Source: Vulcaniibacterium thermophilum
GTDB lineage: Bacteria > Pseudomonadota > Gammaproteobacteria > Xanthomonadales > Xanthomonadaceae
DNA: 40,067 bases
Assembly (NCBI RefSeq): GCF_007923255.1
Contig: NZ_VOHJ01000018.1
Coordinates: 1 to 40,067, forward strand
Reading direction: 5' to 3'
Shown here: piece after piece, positions 23,987 through 32,409 of the stretch
Layout: every line of letters begins with the position of its first letter
How positions within the stretch are numbered: the stretch's first letter is position 1
Made by a program: the position numbers and the translations under genes
Notes under the pieces: generated by a model
Told to the model about the DNA's origin: nothing
What the model saw: the letters and a program-made list of their open reading frames with translations, nothing else
Databases searched by the model: none

Positions 23987-25457
23987 GCTCGAGCCGGAAC
24001 ATCACGCGCCCTTCGTACGGCGTGCCGAGCGGATGCACGCGCCAGCCGAGCGCCTCGATCCGCCGGCGCAGCTCCGGCCAGCGTTCCTGCTTGGCGACCC
24101 AGACCACCCCCGGCTCGTGCTCGGCCAGTTCCTGCGCGAGGGTCTCGTCGTACTCGGGGTTGAAGCGCGAGTCCGGTTCCGGGTCGAGCGAAACCTTCTC
24201 GATCTGGGTGCCGGTGCCGAGATGAAGGTGCAGGCCGTAGCGCGCCATGTCCTCGACGAACACCACCTCGCCGATCGCGCCGCCGGCGCGCGCGCGGATC
24301 GCCTCGGCCCACGCGGCGGCGTTCTTGTGCGTCGGCCAGTACGCGGCCGCGGCTTTCAGCGCCAGCAGCAGCGCGGCCCACAGCGTCAGGAGCGCCGGCC
24401 GCGGCAGCCCGCGGCCTTCGGCCTGCCGCTGCCGCGCCACGATCACCGCCAGCGGCAGGAACAGCGGCAGCACGTAGAGCGGCAGCCGCGAGCGCGCGAT
24501 GCAGAACACCAGCAGCGGCAGCAGCACCCACAGCGCCAGCATCACCCCGGCGGCATCGGCGTGGCGGACGGCGGGATCGCGCCAGCCGCGCACCTGCGTC
24601 GGCAGCGCGCGCAGCCAGCGCCACAGCGCCGGCGTCCACGGCAGCGTGCCGAGCAGCAGCGTGGGGCCGTACACCTTCAGCCAGCCGTACCACTCGCCGT
24701 TGCGGTCGAACTCGTTGGATGCCACCCGGCCGACCACCTCGTCGCCGAGGAAGTACGCCAGCAGTCCGGGATGATCGAGCGTCACCGCGACGTACCACGG
24801 CAGCGCCAGCGCCACGAACAGCGCCAGGCCGGCGAAGTGGAACACGCGATGGCGTCGGCGATCGGGCACCGCGTAGTCGAACGCCAGCACCACAAGCAGC
24901 CCGAGCAGCGCCGGCGGCCCCTTGGTCAGGAAACCGAGCGCGAACGCCGCCCACATCAGCGTCAGCCAGCGCAGCGGGTGCGCTCGCGGCGCGAAGCGGG
25001 CCTCGACGAACGCCCACAGCGCCGTGCCGGTGGCGGCGGCCAGCAGGAAGTCGGTGGTGATCATCTGCGCCGCGCCGAACGGCAACAGCATCGTCGCGTA
25101 GGCGAGCGCGGCCTGCGCCTGCGCACCGGGCGCCAGCCGCCGCGCCACCCGCCACGCCAGCCAGACGCACAGCAGATAGGCCAGCGCCGACGGCAGCCGC
25201 GCCGCCCACGGGTTGGCGCCGAATACGCCGACGCTGGCGGCGATCGCCCAGTAGGTCAGCGGCGGCTTGGTCCAGTGCCCGACCTCGTGGCTGCGCTTCG
25301 GATTCAGCCAGTCGCCGCTGTCGAGCATGTTGAGCGCGACGTTGGTGTAGCGGCCCTCGTCAGGATCCCAGATCCCGCGCGTGCCGAGGAAGCCCAGGGC
25401 CAGCACCAGCGCGAGCAGGGCGATGCGCCAGGCGGGGGAACGGAACAGAAGGGGCAT
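23940..25457 (-). CDS. ArnT/PMT-like membrane glycosyltransferase (GT83 type)
   Basis: The 505-residue membrane protein has about 11-12 hydrophobic segments and a soluble C-terminal domain. The D-P-D-E-G-R motif at residues 31-36 is the catalytic acidic site of the first periplasmic loop in ArnT/PMT enzymes, which move sugars from undecaprenyl phosphate to lipid A or proteins. K-P-P-L-T-Y-W, F-L-T-K-G-P-P-A and S-R-L-P-L-Y-V-L-P are further family motifs. No arn cluster is near, so the sugar and acceptor are unknown. The C-terminus ends in a Pro/Ala tail that overlaps the transporter gene. Confidence 0.88.
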   Translation of the reverse strand: MPLLFRSPAWRIALLALVLALGFLGTRGIWDPDEGRYTNVALNMLDSGDWLNPKRSHEVGHWTKPPLTYWAIAASVGVFGANPWAARLPSALAYLLCVWLAWRVARRLAPGAQAQAALAYATMLLPFGAAQMITTDFLLAAATGTALWAFVEARFAPRAHPLRWLTLMWAAFALGFLTKGPPALLGLLVVLAFDYAVPDRRRHRVFHFAGLALFVALALPWYVAVTLDHPGLLAYFLGDEVVGRVASNEFDRNGEWYGWLKVYGPTLLLGTLPWTPALWRWLRALPTQVRGWRDPAVRHADAAGVMLALWVLLPLLVFCIARSRLPLYVLPLFLPLAVIVARQRQAEGRGLPRPALLTLWAALLLALKAAAAYWPTHKNAAAWAEAIRARAGGAIGEVVFVEDMARYGLHLHLGTGTQIEKVSLDPEPDSRFNPEYDETLAQELAEHEPGVVWVAKQERWPELRRRIEALGWRVHPLGTPYEGRVMFRLEPTASAPSAPAAPPPN

Positions 25458-25530
25458 GCGGGGAGCGTCGCGCAGCGGCCGTGGGCGGCGCGGGATCGGA
25501 CCACCGGCGGCGCCGTTGGTTCACCGGCAA

Positions 25531-25957
25531 GGGGAGGAGAAGTTAGCGACGCCGCACGCCCTAAGCCCTCCCCTGTGTGCAGGGGAGGGTTGGGTGGGGT
25601 CGAGCGGGCGCCAACCTTGATCGGCCACCGCCCCACCCCCTCCCGACCACCCCCTGCCCGCTGCGCGGGCACGGGGAGGAGAAGTTAGCGACGCCGCACG
25701 CCCTAAGCCCTCCCCTGCATGCAGGGGAGGGTTGGGTGGGGTCGAGCGGGCGCCAGCCTTGATCGGCCACCGCCCCCCCCTCCCGCCCCCCCTGTGCCCT
25801 GCGCGGGCAAGGGGAGGAGAAGTTCGCGACGCCGCACGCCCTAAGCCCTCCCCTGCATGCAGGGGAGGGTTGGGTGGGGTCGAGCGGGCGCCAGCCTTCA
25901 TCGGCCACCGCCCCACCCCTCCCGACCGCCCCCTGCCCGCCGCGCGGGCAAGGGGGG
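25531..25957. repeat. three tandem ~141-bp repeats with an inner palindrome
   Basis: Units begin at 25531, 25673 and 25811 (GGGGAGGAGAAGTT) and repeat every 138-142 bp. Each contains CGACGCCGCACGCCCTAAG, a 24-bp palindrome (CCCTCCCCTGCA and its complement; 25566-25589, 25708-25731, 25846-25869) and GGTCGAGCGGGCGCC. Copy 1 has TG in place of CA in the palindrome centre. They fill most of the 564-bp gap between the glycosyltransferase and the M16 protease. No gene is supported here. Confidence 0.9.
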
Positions 25958-25974
25958 CCGTCCGCAGAAACGAC

Positions 25975-25999
25975 GAGGCCCCTCGCGGGGAGGGGCCTC
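25975..25999 (-). terminator. terminator of the M16 protease gene
   Basis: A 10-bp stem (GAGGCCCCTC / GAGGGGCCTC) with a 5-nt loop lies 22 nt after the protease stop; on the minus strand GTCGTTTC follows. Confidence 0.65.
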
Positions 26000-26021
26000 G
26001 GGTCCACCGGATGCCGGCGGC

Positions 26022-28901
26022 TTACTTCGCCACCGGCCGGCCGTCGGCGTCGATCACCTTGACCTCGCCGAGGTTCAAGGCGCGCACCGGCTGCTCGATC
26101 GTCTTCAGATCGCCGACCACCACCCAGGTGAGCGCATTCGGATCGAGCGTCTTCGCCGCCGCCTGCGCGTCCTGCGGCGTCATCGCCTCGTTGCGCGCCT
26201 TGTAGCGCAGGATGTAGTCGTCCGGACGCCCGTAGCGCAGGTTGGCGGCGATCATGCCGAGCACCGCCGAGCCGGTCTCGAAGCTGCCGGGCAGGCTGCG
26301 CGTGTTGCTGGCGCGGATCTTGTCGACCTCCTGCGGCGTGGCGGGCTTCTCGCCGCTGGCGAACGCGGCGATCTCCTTCTTCAGCTCGCCGATGGATTCC
26401 ACCGTCTTGTCCGCCTGCACCGCCGCCGAGGCGATCCACGGCCGCTGGCCGAGCGCGTTCGGCGCGCTGCTGTAGGAGCCGTACGCCCAGTGCTTCTGCT
26501 CGCGCAGGTTCATGTTGAGGCGCGAGCTGAACTCGCCGCCGAGCACGCCGTTGGCGAAGTCGAAGTCGATCGTCTTCTCGTGTCCGGTCGGCGGGATCAA
26601 CTGGGCGACGTAGATGTTGGTCTGGATCGCGCCGGGCTGGTCGACCAGGAACACGCGGTTGCCGTTCGGGCGCGCGGCCTCGGTCACCTGCGGCAGCTTC
26701 GGCGCGTCGGGGGCGGTTTTCCAGTCGCCGAAGCGCTTCTCCAGCAGCGGCACGATCCGCTCCAGCGTGGTGTCGCCGACCACGATGATGCGCGCCTTGT
26801 CCGGCTGCAGCCAGTTGCGGTGGAAGTCGACCAGGTCGGCGCGGGTCAGCGAGGCGATCGATTCCTCGGTGCCCGAGCCGGTGAACGGAATCGCATACGG
26901 GTGCCCTTCGCCGTAGAGCAGCGGCGGCAGCACGCGCAGCGCGGCGGTCTGCGGACGCGCCTTCTCCTGCTTGATGCCGGCGATCCACTGCGCGCGCACG
27001 CGCTCCATCTCGGCGGCGTCGAAGCGCGGGCGGCGCACGACGTCGGCGAACAGATCGAGCGACGGCTCCAGCTTGTCGGTCAGCGCCGACAGCGTCACCG
27101 ACGCGCTGTCCAGACCGGCGCCGGCGCCGATCTCGGCACCGAGCGCCTCGCGCCGCGCGGCCAGGTCCAGCGCGCCGAGCTCGCCGGCGCCTTCGTCGAG
27201 CATCGCCATGGTGAAGCTGGCGGTGCCGAGCTTCTTGCCGAGGTCCGCCGTGTAGCCGCCCGGGAACTCGATCGTCAGTTGCACGATCGGCGTCTCGTGG
27301 CGCTCGGCCAGCACCACCTGCATGCCGTTGGACAGCGTGGCGCGCTGCAGCGCCGGGAACTTGAGGTCGGGGAAGCGCTCCGGCATCGGCGGCCCCTTGC
27401 TGCGGTCGACGTCGGTCTTGACCGTCCTGAAGCGCGGATCGGGCTTCGGCAGCGCGGCCGGCTGCGTGGCCGGCGCGGCGAGCTGGCGCTCCGGCAGCGC
27501 GGCGGCCGGCGTCTCGCTCGGCTTCACCAGCAGGGTGTGCGAGCCGGTGCCGAGCCACTTGCGGCCGACCGCCTGGATCTGCGCCGGGGTGGCGCGCATC
27601 AGCACGTCGAGCTCGCGCTTGTAGCAGTCCGGCTTGCCTTCGAACACCGCGCACGCGGCCAGTACGTCGGACTTGCCGCCGAAGCCGCCGATGCGCTCGA
27701 TGCCGCGCACGAACGCGGCGCGCAGCGCGGTGCGCGCCTGCTCCAGCTCCTCCGCGGTCGGGCCCTGTTCGATCAGGCGCTTGAGCTCCTCGTCGATGAT
27801 CGCCTCGACCTTCTTCGCGTCCACGCCCTGCTTGACGTCGGCGGTGACGAAGAACGTGCCGCTGATCTCGCTGTCCCACAGCGAGGCGCCGACGTTGTCG
27901 GCCAGCTTGTCCTGGTGCACCAGGCGCGCGTCCAGCCGCGAGGACGCGCTGCCGCCGAGGATCTGGGCGAGGATGCCGAGCAGGGTGGCGTCGTCGGTGC
28001 CGTTCTCGGCCACCGCCCAGGCGCGGTAGATGCGCTCCTGCGGCACGCGGTCGCCGATCTCCTCGCGGGTGTCCTGCGCGCGCTTGGGAATGTTGGTCTT
28101 CATGTCCGGCAGCGTGGCGCTGGCCGGGATGTCGCCGAAGTATTTGGTGACCTTCTCTTTCGCCGTTGCGACATCGATGTCGCCGGCCAGCACCAGCACG
28201 GCGTTGTTCGGGCCGTACCAGCTCTTGAACCAGGTCTTGACGTCCTCGAGCGTCGCCGCGTTGAGGTCGGCCATCGAACCGATCGTCTGCCAGCTGTACG
28301 GATGGCCGGGCGGATACAGCGCCTCGAACAGCCGGCCGAGGATGCGGCGGCCGTACGGCTGGTTGTCGCCCTGGCGCTTCTCGTTCTGCACCACACCGCG
28401 CTGCTCGTCGAGCGTCTTCTGGTCGATCGCGCCGAGCAGGTGGCCCATGCGGTCCGACTCCATCCACAGCGCCAGGTCGAGCGCGCTGGTCGGCACGTTC
28501 TGGAAGTAGTTGGTGCGGTCCTGGTTGGTGGTGCCGTTCTGGTCGGTGGCGCCGACCAGCTCGAACGGCTCGAAGAACTCGCCGCGGTAGTTCTCGCTGC
28601 CCTGGAACATCAGGTGCTCGAACAGGTGCGCGAAGCCGGTGCGGCCGGGCGTCTCGTTCTTGCTGCCGACGTGGTACCAGAGGTTGACCGCCACCACCGG
28701 CGCCTTGCGGTCGGTGTGCACGATCACGCGCAAGCCGTTCGGCAGGGTGAACTCCTCGTACGGGATCGACACGCTGGCCGCCTGCGCGGCTTCGGCGTGG
28801 ACCGGCATCGGCGCGAAGGCGACGCCGGCGAGCGTGGCCGACAGCGCGAGCGCGAGCGTGGCGGCGCGGAGACGGACGGGGCGGAACTCCATGCGATTCA
28901 T
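26022..28901 (-). CDS. exported M16-family zinc protease, two-domain
   Basis: The 959-residue periplasmic protein starts at the ATG with AAGGAG upstream and a signal peptide (cleavage near V-H-A-E at about 36). The N-terminal half carries the inverted zinc motif H92-L-F-E95-H96, with E174 in V-V-Q-N-E-K-R as the probable third ligand. The C-terminal half repeats the fold, but the motif place reads T-M-A-M-L-D-E-G, so it is the inactive partner, as in pitrilysin-type and PqqL-like enzymes. It should degrade short peptides. It stands alone with its own terminator and is divergent from the SDR gene. Confidence 0.93.
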   Translation of the reverse strand: MNRMEFRPVRLRAATLALALSATLAGVAFAPMPVHAEAAQAASVSIPYEEFTLPNGLRVIVHTDRKAPVVAVNLWYHVGSKNETPGRTGFAHLFEHLMFQGSENYRGEFFEPFELVGATDQNGTTNQDRTNYFQNVPTSALDLALWMESDRMGHLLGAIDQKTLDEQRGVVQNEKRQGDNQPYGRRILGRLFEALYPPGHPYSWQTIGSMADLNAATLEDVKTWFKSWYGPNNAVLVLAGDIDVATAKEKVTKYFGDIPASATLPDMKTNIPKRAQDTREEIGDRVPQERIYRAWAVAENGTDDATLLGILAQILGGSASSRLDARLVHQDKLADNVGASLWDSEISGTFFVTADVKQGVDAKKVEAIIDEELKRLIEQGPTAEELEQARTALRAAFVRGIERIGGFGGKSDVLAACAVFEGKPDCYKRELDVLMRATPAQIQAVGRKWLGTGSHTLLVKPSETPAAALPERQLAAPATQPAALPKPDPRFRTVKTDVDRSKGPPMPERFPDLKFPALQRATLSNGMQVVLAERHETPIVQLTIEFPGGYTADLGKKLGTASFTMAMLDEGAGELGALDLAARREALGAEIGAGAGLDSASVTLSALTDKLEPSLDLFADVVRRPRFDAAEMERVRAQWIAGIKQEKARPQTAALRVLPPLLYGEGHPYAIPFTGSGTEESIASLTRADLVDFHRNWLQPDKARIIVVGDTTLERIVPLLEKRFGDWKTAPDAPKLPQVTEAARPNGNRVFLVDQPGAIQTNIYVAQLIPPTGHEKTIDFDFANGVLGGEFSSRLNMNLREQKHWAYGSYSSAPNALGQRPWIASAAVQADKTVESIGELKKEIAAFASGEKPATPQEVDKIRASNTRSLPGSFETGSAVLGMIAANLRYGRPDDYILRYKARNEAMTPQDAQAAAKTLDPNALTWVVVGDLKTIEQPVRALNLGEVKVIDADGRPVAK

Positions 28902-29049
28902 GCGGACTCCTTGGCGGTACCGGAAAGGCGACCGCCGATGGTAGGGCCTCACGCGGGCGCGGCACTAGGTCGTTGGTTGGGTGGGGTGGCGTGCAGGCGC
29001 CGGTCCGCGGGGCGCGCGTAGACTCGGCATCCCGCCCTTCCGTCACGTC

Positions 29050-29748
29050 ATGACCCGACATTGCCTCGTCACCGGCGCCAATCGCGGTCTCGGCCTCGAG
29101 TTCGTGCGCCAGCTCCTGGCCCGCGGCGACCGCGTGGTCGCCACCGCGCGCCGACCGGCGCAGGCCCACGACCTGAACCGGCTGAGCGGCGAGCACCCGG
29201 GCCGCCTGCACGTGCTGCCGCTCGACGTCGCCGATCCGCGCTCGCATGCGGAACTGGCGCGCGAGCTGCCGCTCGCCGACGAGCACGGACTGGACCTGCT
29301 GGTCCACAACGCCGGCGTGATGGCGTCCGGCGAGCGCTTCGGGACGGTCGCCGCGCGCGATCTGGACAGCGCGTTCCGCACCAACGCCGCCGGCCCGTTC
29401 CTGCTGACCCAGGCGCTGGCCGCGCGGCTGGCGCCGGGCGCGAAGGTGGCGGCCATCGGCTCCAGCCTGGGGGCGATGTCGGCCACCGCCCGCTTCGGCA
29501 CGCCGAGCTACGCGATCTCCAAGGCCGCGCTCAACATGGCGGTCGTGCAACTGGCGCACGCGCTGCGCGAGCGCGGCATCGCGGTGTACGCGCTCAACCC
29601 GGGCTGGGTGCGCACCGCGATGGGCGGCGAACGCGCGCCCCTGCTGCCGCAAGACTCGGTGGCGGCGATGCTGCGCACGCTCGACCGCCTCGCGCTGTCC
29701 GACAGCGGCGGGTTTTTCCAGTACGACGGCGAGCGGCTGGGGTGGTGA
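29050..29748 (+). CDS. short-chain dehydrogenase/reductase
   Basis: The 232-residue protein has the classical SDR fold: nucleotide motif T-G-A-N-R-G-L-G at residues 8-15, H-N-A-G-V, G-S-S-L-G-A-M with the catalytic serine, and Y-A-I-S-K with catalytic Tyr and Lys. The arginines in A-T-A-R-R-P suggest NADP. N-P-G-W-V-R-T closes the cofactor site. Family members in this shape are often carbonyl reductases (CsgA-like); the substrate is unknown. A TAGACT hexamer 25 nt upstream may be its -10 box. Confidence 0.88.
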   Translation: MTRHCLVTGANRGLGLEFVRQLLARGDRVVATARRPAQAHDLNRLSGEHPGRLHVLPLDVADPRSHAELARELPLADEHGLDLLVHNAGVMASGERFGTVAARDLDSAFRTNAAGPFLLTQALAARLAPGAKVAAIGSSLGAMSATARFGTPSYAISKAALNMAVVQLAHALRERGIAVYALNPGWVRTAMGGERAPLLPQDSVAAMLRTLDRLALSDSGGFFQYDGERLGW

Positions 29749-29861
29749 GCCACGCTCGATAGGGCCGCGAGCCACCATGGGAAAACGGGCCCGGCTCGCT
29801 CATCCTGAGGCCGACGAAGGATGCGGGGCGACGGGCGAGCATCCCGGTGGACTTCCGGCCG

Positions 29862-29959
29862 GTCATCCGGCGAACTCCCCAGCCGTCATCCGGCGAATGC
29901 CGGGATCCCTCGGAACGAATGCCGGCACCCTTCGCAATGGGCCCCGGCCTGCGCCGGGG
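29862..29959. repeat. short intergenic repeats and hairpin
   Basis: GTCATCCGGCGAA occurs at 29862-29874 and 29885-29897; CCCCGGC / GCCGGGG (29942-29948 / 29953-29959) forms a hairpin. These are REP-like fragments in the 486-bp SDR-trmL gap, which holds no supported gene. Confidence 0.55.
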
Positions 29960-30000
29960 CGACGGTCAACCGCAGCCCGCCCCCAATCCCCAGCCTCGCC

Positions 30001-30216
30001 CCCGCTCCCCGCTCCCCGCTCCCCGCTCCCCGCTCCCCGCTCCCCGCTCCCCGATTCCCGCTCCCCGCTCCCCGATTCCCGATTCCCGATTCCCGATTCC
30101 CGATTCCCGATTCCCGATTCCCGATTCCCGATTCCCCGATTCCCGATTCCCGATTCCCGATTCCCGATTCCCGATTCCCGATTCCCGATTCCCGGTTCCC
30201 GGTTCCCGGTTCCCTA
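30001..30216. repeat. 7-bp tandem array upstream of trmL
   Basis: About 30 units: first CCCCGCT, then CCCGATT, ending with CCCGGTT variants. The array and a few degenerate units reach almost to the trmL ATG. The minus strand reads (CGGGAAT)n, GGG blocks every 7 nt, a G-quadruplex-like pattern. All six frames stay open, which creates false ORFs. Confidence 0.9.
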
Positions 30217-30234
30217 CCCCCCGATTCCCGCCCA

Positions 30235-30717
30235 ATGTTCGACGTCCTGCTCTACCAGCCCGAGATCCCGCCCAACACCGGCAACGCGATCCGGCTGTGC
30301 GCCAACACCGGCGCGCGGTTGCATCTGATCCGGCCGCTCGGGTTCGACCTGGACGACAAGCAACTGCGCCGCGCCGGGCTGGACTACCACGAGTACGCCA
30401 CCGTGCGGGTGCACGACGACCTCGACGCCGCGCTCGCGCATCTGCGCGCGGCCAACGGCGGGCAGGCGCCGCGGCTGTTCGCGTTCAGCACGCGCGCGCG
30501 GGTGCGCTTCGACACGCCCGCCTATCGCGAAGGCGACGCCTTCCTGTTCGGTCCGGAGACGCGCGGCCTGCCCGAGGCCGTGCTGGACGCGGTCCCGGAC
30601 TCGCACCGCCTGCGCCTGCCGATGCGGCCGCACAGTCGCAGCCTGAACCTGTCGAACGCGGTGGCGGTGACGGTGTTCGAGGCCTGGCGGCAGCTCGGCT
30701 ACGCCGGCGGCGGCTGA
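30235..30717 (+). CDS. trmL: tRNA (cytidine/uridine(34)-2'-O)-methyltransferase
   Basis: The 160-residue SPOUT methyltransferase modifies the wobble ribose of tRNA-Leu. [14 protein letters not shown] near residue 14, [10 protein letters not shown], and [11 protein letters not shown] form the knotted SAM site. Length fits TrmL exactly. Longer in-frame openings upstream run through the 7-bp array and would add a low-complexity peptide, so ATG 30235 is chosen even though no Shine-Dalgarno precedes it. Confidence 0.95.
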   Translation: MFDVLLYQPEIPPNTGNAIRLCANTGARLHLIRPLGFDLDDKQLRRAGLDYHEYATVRVHDDLDAALAHLRAANGGQAPRLFAFSTRARVRFDTPAYREGDAFLFGPETRGLPEAVLDAVPDSHRLRLPMRPHSRSLNLSNAVAVTVFEAWRQLGYAGGG

Positions 30718-30786
30718 GCCGCCTCGCCAACGGCGCCGGCGCCCTTCACAATCGCAGGCCCGCGTTCCGCTGTGGAGAATCCGACC

Positions 30787-31104
30787 ATGCGTCGATGGCT
30801 GCTGCCTGCCGCGTTCGTCCTGCTCGCCTCCGGCTGCGTCTGGGTCAAGCTCGCGCCCGGCGCCAAGGCGGTGCGCGTGCTGGCCCAGGGCGCCGCGCCG
30901 GCCGGCTGCGAGCAGCGCGGCGAGATCGCGGTGTCGGTGAAGGACAGCATCGGCTTCTACGAGCGCAACGACCTGCGCGTGCGCGACGAGCTGGAGACGC
31001 TCGCCCGCAACGAGGCCCCGGGCCTGCAGGCCGACACCATCCAGCCGCTGGGACCGCCGCTGAACGGCGAACAGCGCTTCGCCGCCTACCGCTGCGGACG
31101 CTGA
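30787..31104 (+). CDS. small lipoprotein, DUF4156-like
   Basis: The 105-residue protein has a signal peptide ending in the lipobox L-A-S-G-C. Then K-L-A-P-G-A-K-A-V-R-V, C-E-Q-R-G-E-I-A-V-S-V and a final A-A-Y-R-C follow, the pattern of DUF4156 proteins, including two cysteines able to pair in the periplasm. Function is unknown. The ATG at 30787 is preferred over one 15 nt earlier because the charged n-region M-R-R-W starts there. Confidence 0.8.
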   Translation: MRRWLLPAAFVLLASGCVWVKLAPGAKAVRVLAQGAAPAGCEQRGEIAVSVKDSIGFYERNDLRVRDELETLARNEAPGLQADTIQPLGPPLNGEQRFAAYRCGR

Positions 31105-31144
31105 ACGCGTTCAGGCGGCTGCGGGGCGGCCGATGCGCCCCCAG

Positions 31145-31163
31145 GCCCGCCGGAGCGGGCTTT
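31145..31163 (+). terminator. weak terminator after the lipoprotein gene
   Basis: GCCCGC / GCGGGC with a 4-nt loop followed by TTT, 40 nt after the stop. The rest of the 176-bp gap before oleA holds a TAGAGT-like hexamer near 31216 but no convincing -35. Confidence 0.4.
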
Positions 31164-31280
31164 GCGCCCGATCCCGCCCGGCCCGCGCCGGCCGGCCCGG
31201 CCTTGACGCTGCGTTAACTAGAGTGCGGGCACGGCCGGAACCGGCTACCCTGTCCGGCTTCCGCGTACCGGGTTCCACGC

Positions 31281-32303
31281 ATGCTGTTCCAACACGTCGC
31301 CATCGCCGGCCTGGCCCACATCGACGCCCCGCGGCGGCTCACCTCCGAGGAGATCCACTCGCGGCTGAAGCCGACCCTGGACCGCCTCGGCATCAAGTAC
31401 AACGTGCTGGAGGAAGTGGCCGGCGTGCGCGAGCGGCGGCTGTGGGACGGCCCGGTGCGCGCCTCCGACGCCGCCACCCTGGCCGGCGTGAAGGCGCTGG
31501 CCGATGCCGGCATCGACGCCGACCGCATCGGCCTGCTGGTCAACACCTCGGTCAGCCGCGACTACCTCGAGCCGTCCACCGCCTCGATCGTGGCCGGCAA
31601 CCTGCGCCTGCCCGACACCTGCCAGAACTTCGACGTCGCCAACGCCTGCCTCGCCTTCCTCAACGGCATGGACATCGCCGGCCGGATGATCGAGCGCGGC
31701 GAGATCGACTACGCGCTGGTGGTGGACGGCGAGACCGCCGACCTCGCCTACGAGAAGACGCTCGAGCGCCTCTCGCGCGCGGAGATCACCGAGCAGGACT
31801 TCCGCGACGAGATGGCCACGCTCACGCTGGGCTCGGGCGCGGCGGCGATGGTGCTGGCGCGCGCCGAACTCGCCCCCGGCGCGCCGCGCTACAAGGGCGG
31901 CGTGACCCGTTCGGCGACCGAGTGGAACCAGCTCTGCCGCGGCGACCTGCACCACGACCGCATGATCGCCGACGGCCGCATGCTGATGATCGAGGGCCTC
32001 AAGCTCGGCCAGAAGACCTTCACCGCGGCCAAGGCGGTGCTGGGCTGGGCGGTCGAGGAACTCGACCAGTTCGTGATCCACCAGGTCAGCAAGGCCCACA
32101 CCCAGGCGTTCCTGCGCGCGTTCCGCATCGACCCGAAGAAGGTCATGACGATCTTCGGCGAGCACGGCAACATCGGCCCGGCCTCGGTGCCGATCGTGCT
32201 GTCCAAGCTGCGCGAGATGGGGCGCCTGAAGAAGGGCAACCGGATCGCCCTGCTCGGCATCGGCTCGGGCCTCAACTGCTCGATGGCCGAGGTGGTCTGG
32301 TGA
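31281..32303 (+). CDS. oleA: OleA-type 3-ketoacyl synthase (head-to-head fatty acyl condensation)
   Basis: The 340-residue thiolase-fold enzyme condenses two fatty acyl-CoAs to a beta-ketoacid, the first step of long-chain olefin or ketone synthesis. By recall it is very close to Xanthomonas OleA: same N-terminus M-L-F-Q, catalytic C123 in V-A-N-A-C-L-A-F, E97 in Y-L-E-P-S-T, H267 and N297 in H-G-N-I-G-P. Active-site residues match those of the crystallised enzyme after removing its tag numbering. The usual oleB, oleC and oleD partners are not next to it; a Fic gene follows. FabH is less likely. Confidence 0.93.
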   Translation: MLFQHVAIAGLAHIDAPRRLTSEEIHSRLKPTLDRLGIKYNVLEEVAGVRERRLWDGPVRASDAATLAGVKALADAGIDADRIGLLVNTSVSRDYLEPSTASIVAGNLRLPDTCQNFDVANACLAFLNGMDIAGRMIERGEIDYALVVDGETADLAYEKTLERLSRAEITEQDFRDEMATLTLGSGAAAMVLARAELAPGAPRYKGGVTRSATEWNQLCRGDLHHDRMIADGRMLMIEGLKLGQKTFTAAKAVLGWAVEELDQFVIHQVSKAHTQAFLRAFRIDPKKVMTIFGEHGNIGPASVPIVLSKLREMGRLKKGNRIALLGIGSGLNCSMAEVVW

Positions 32304-32367
32304 GCGTGCAGGAAATTTTCGTTGGACCGGGGGCGGTGGCGTTTTAGGAAAGAAAGTGGTATCAGAT

Positions 32368-32402
32368 TTTCCTTGGCGAGCCGGCGCTGATTTCCAAGGA
32401 AA
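32368..32402 (+). promoter_or_regulatory. inverted repeat covering the fic ribosome-binding site
   Basis: TTTCCTTGG (32368-32376) and CCAAGGAAA (32394-32402) are exact 9-bp arms with a 17-nt spacer. The right arm holds AAGGA, 9 nt before ATG 32410. A related half-site, ATTTTCGTTGG, lies at 32315-32325. It could be a repressor operator or an RNA hairpin that hides the start. Confidence 0.55.
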
Positions 32403-32409
32403 CGTCACA

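Noticed and set aside
25561-29778. 1400-codon minus-strand open frame across the M16 gene
   Set aside because: Out-of-frame shadow of the M16 protease and of the tandem repeats; the real frame has HxxEH and a signal peptide.
30001-30216. Array considered as CRISPR
   Set aside because: Units are 7 bp with no unique spacers and no cas genes. The same applies to the 141-bp units at 25531, which have no spacer/repeat alternation.
29966-30235. Peptides with repeated S-R-F-P-I-P-D or G-I-G-N-R-E-S units
   Set aside because: They arise because the 7-bp array has no stop in any frame; there is no start signal, and the period simply becomes 7 residues.
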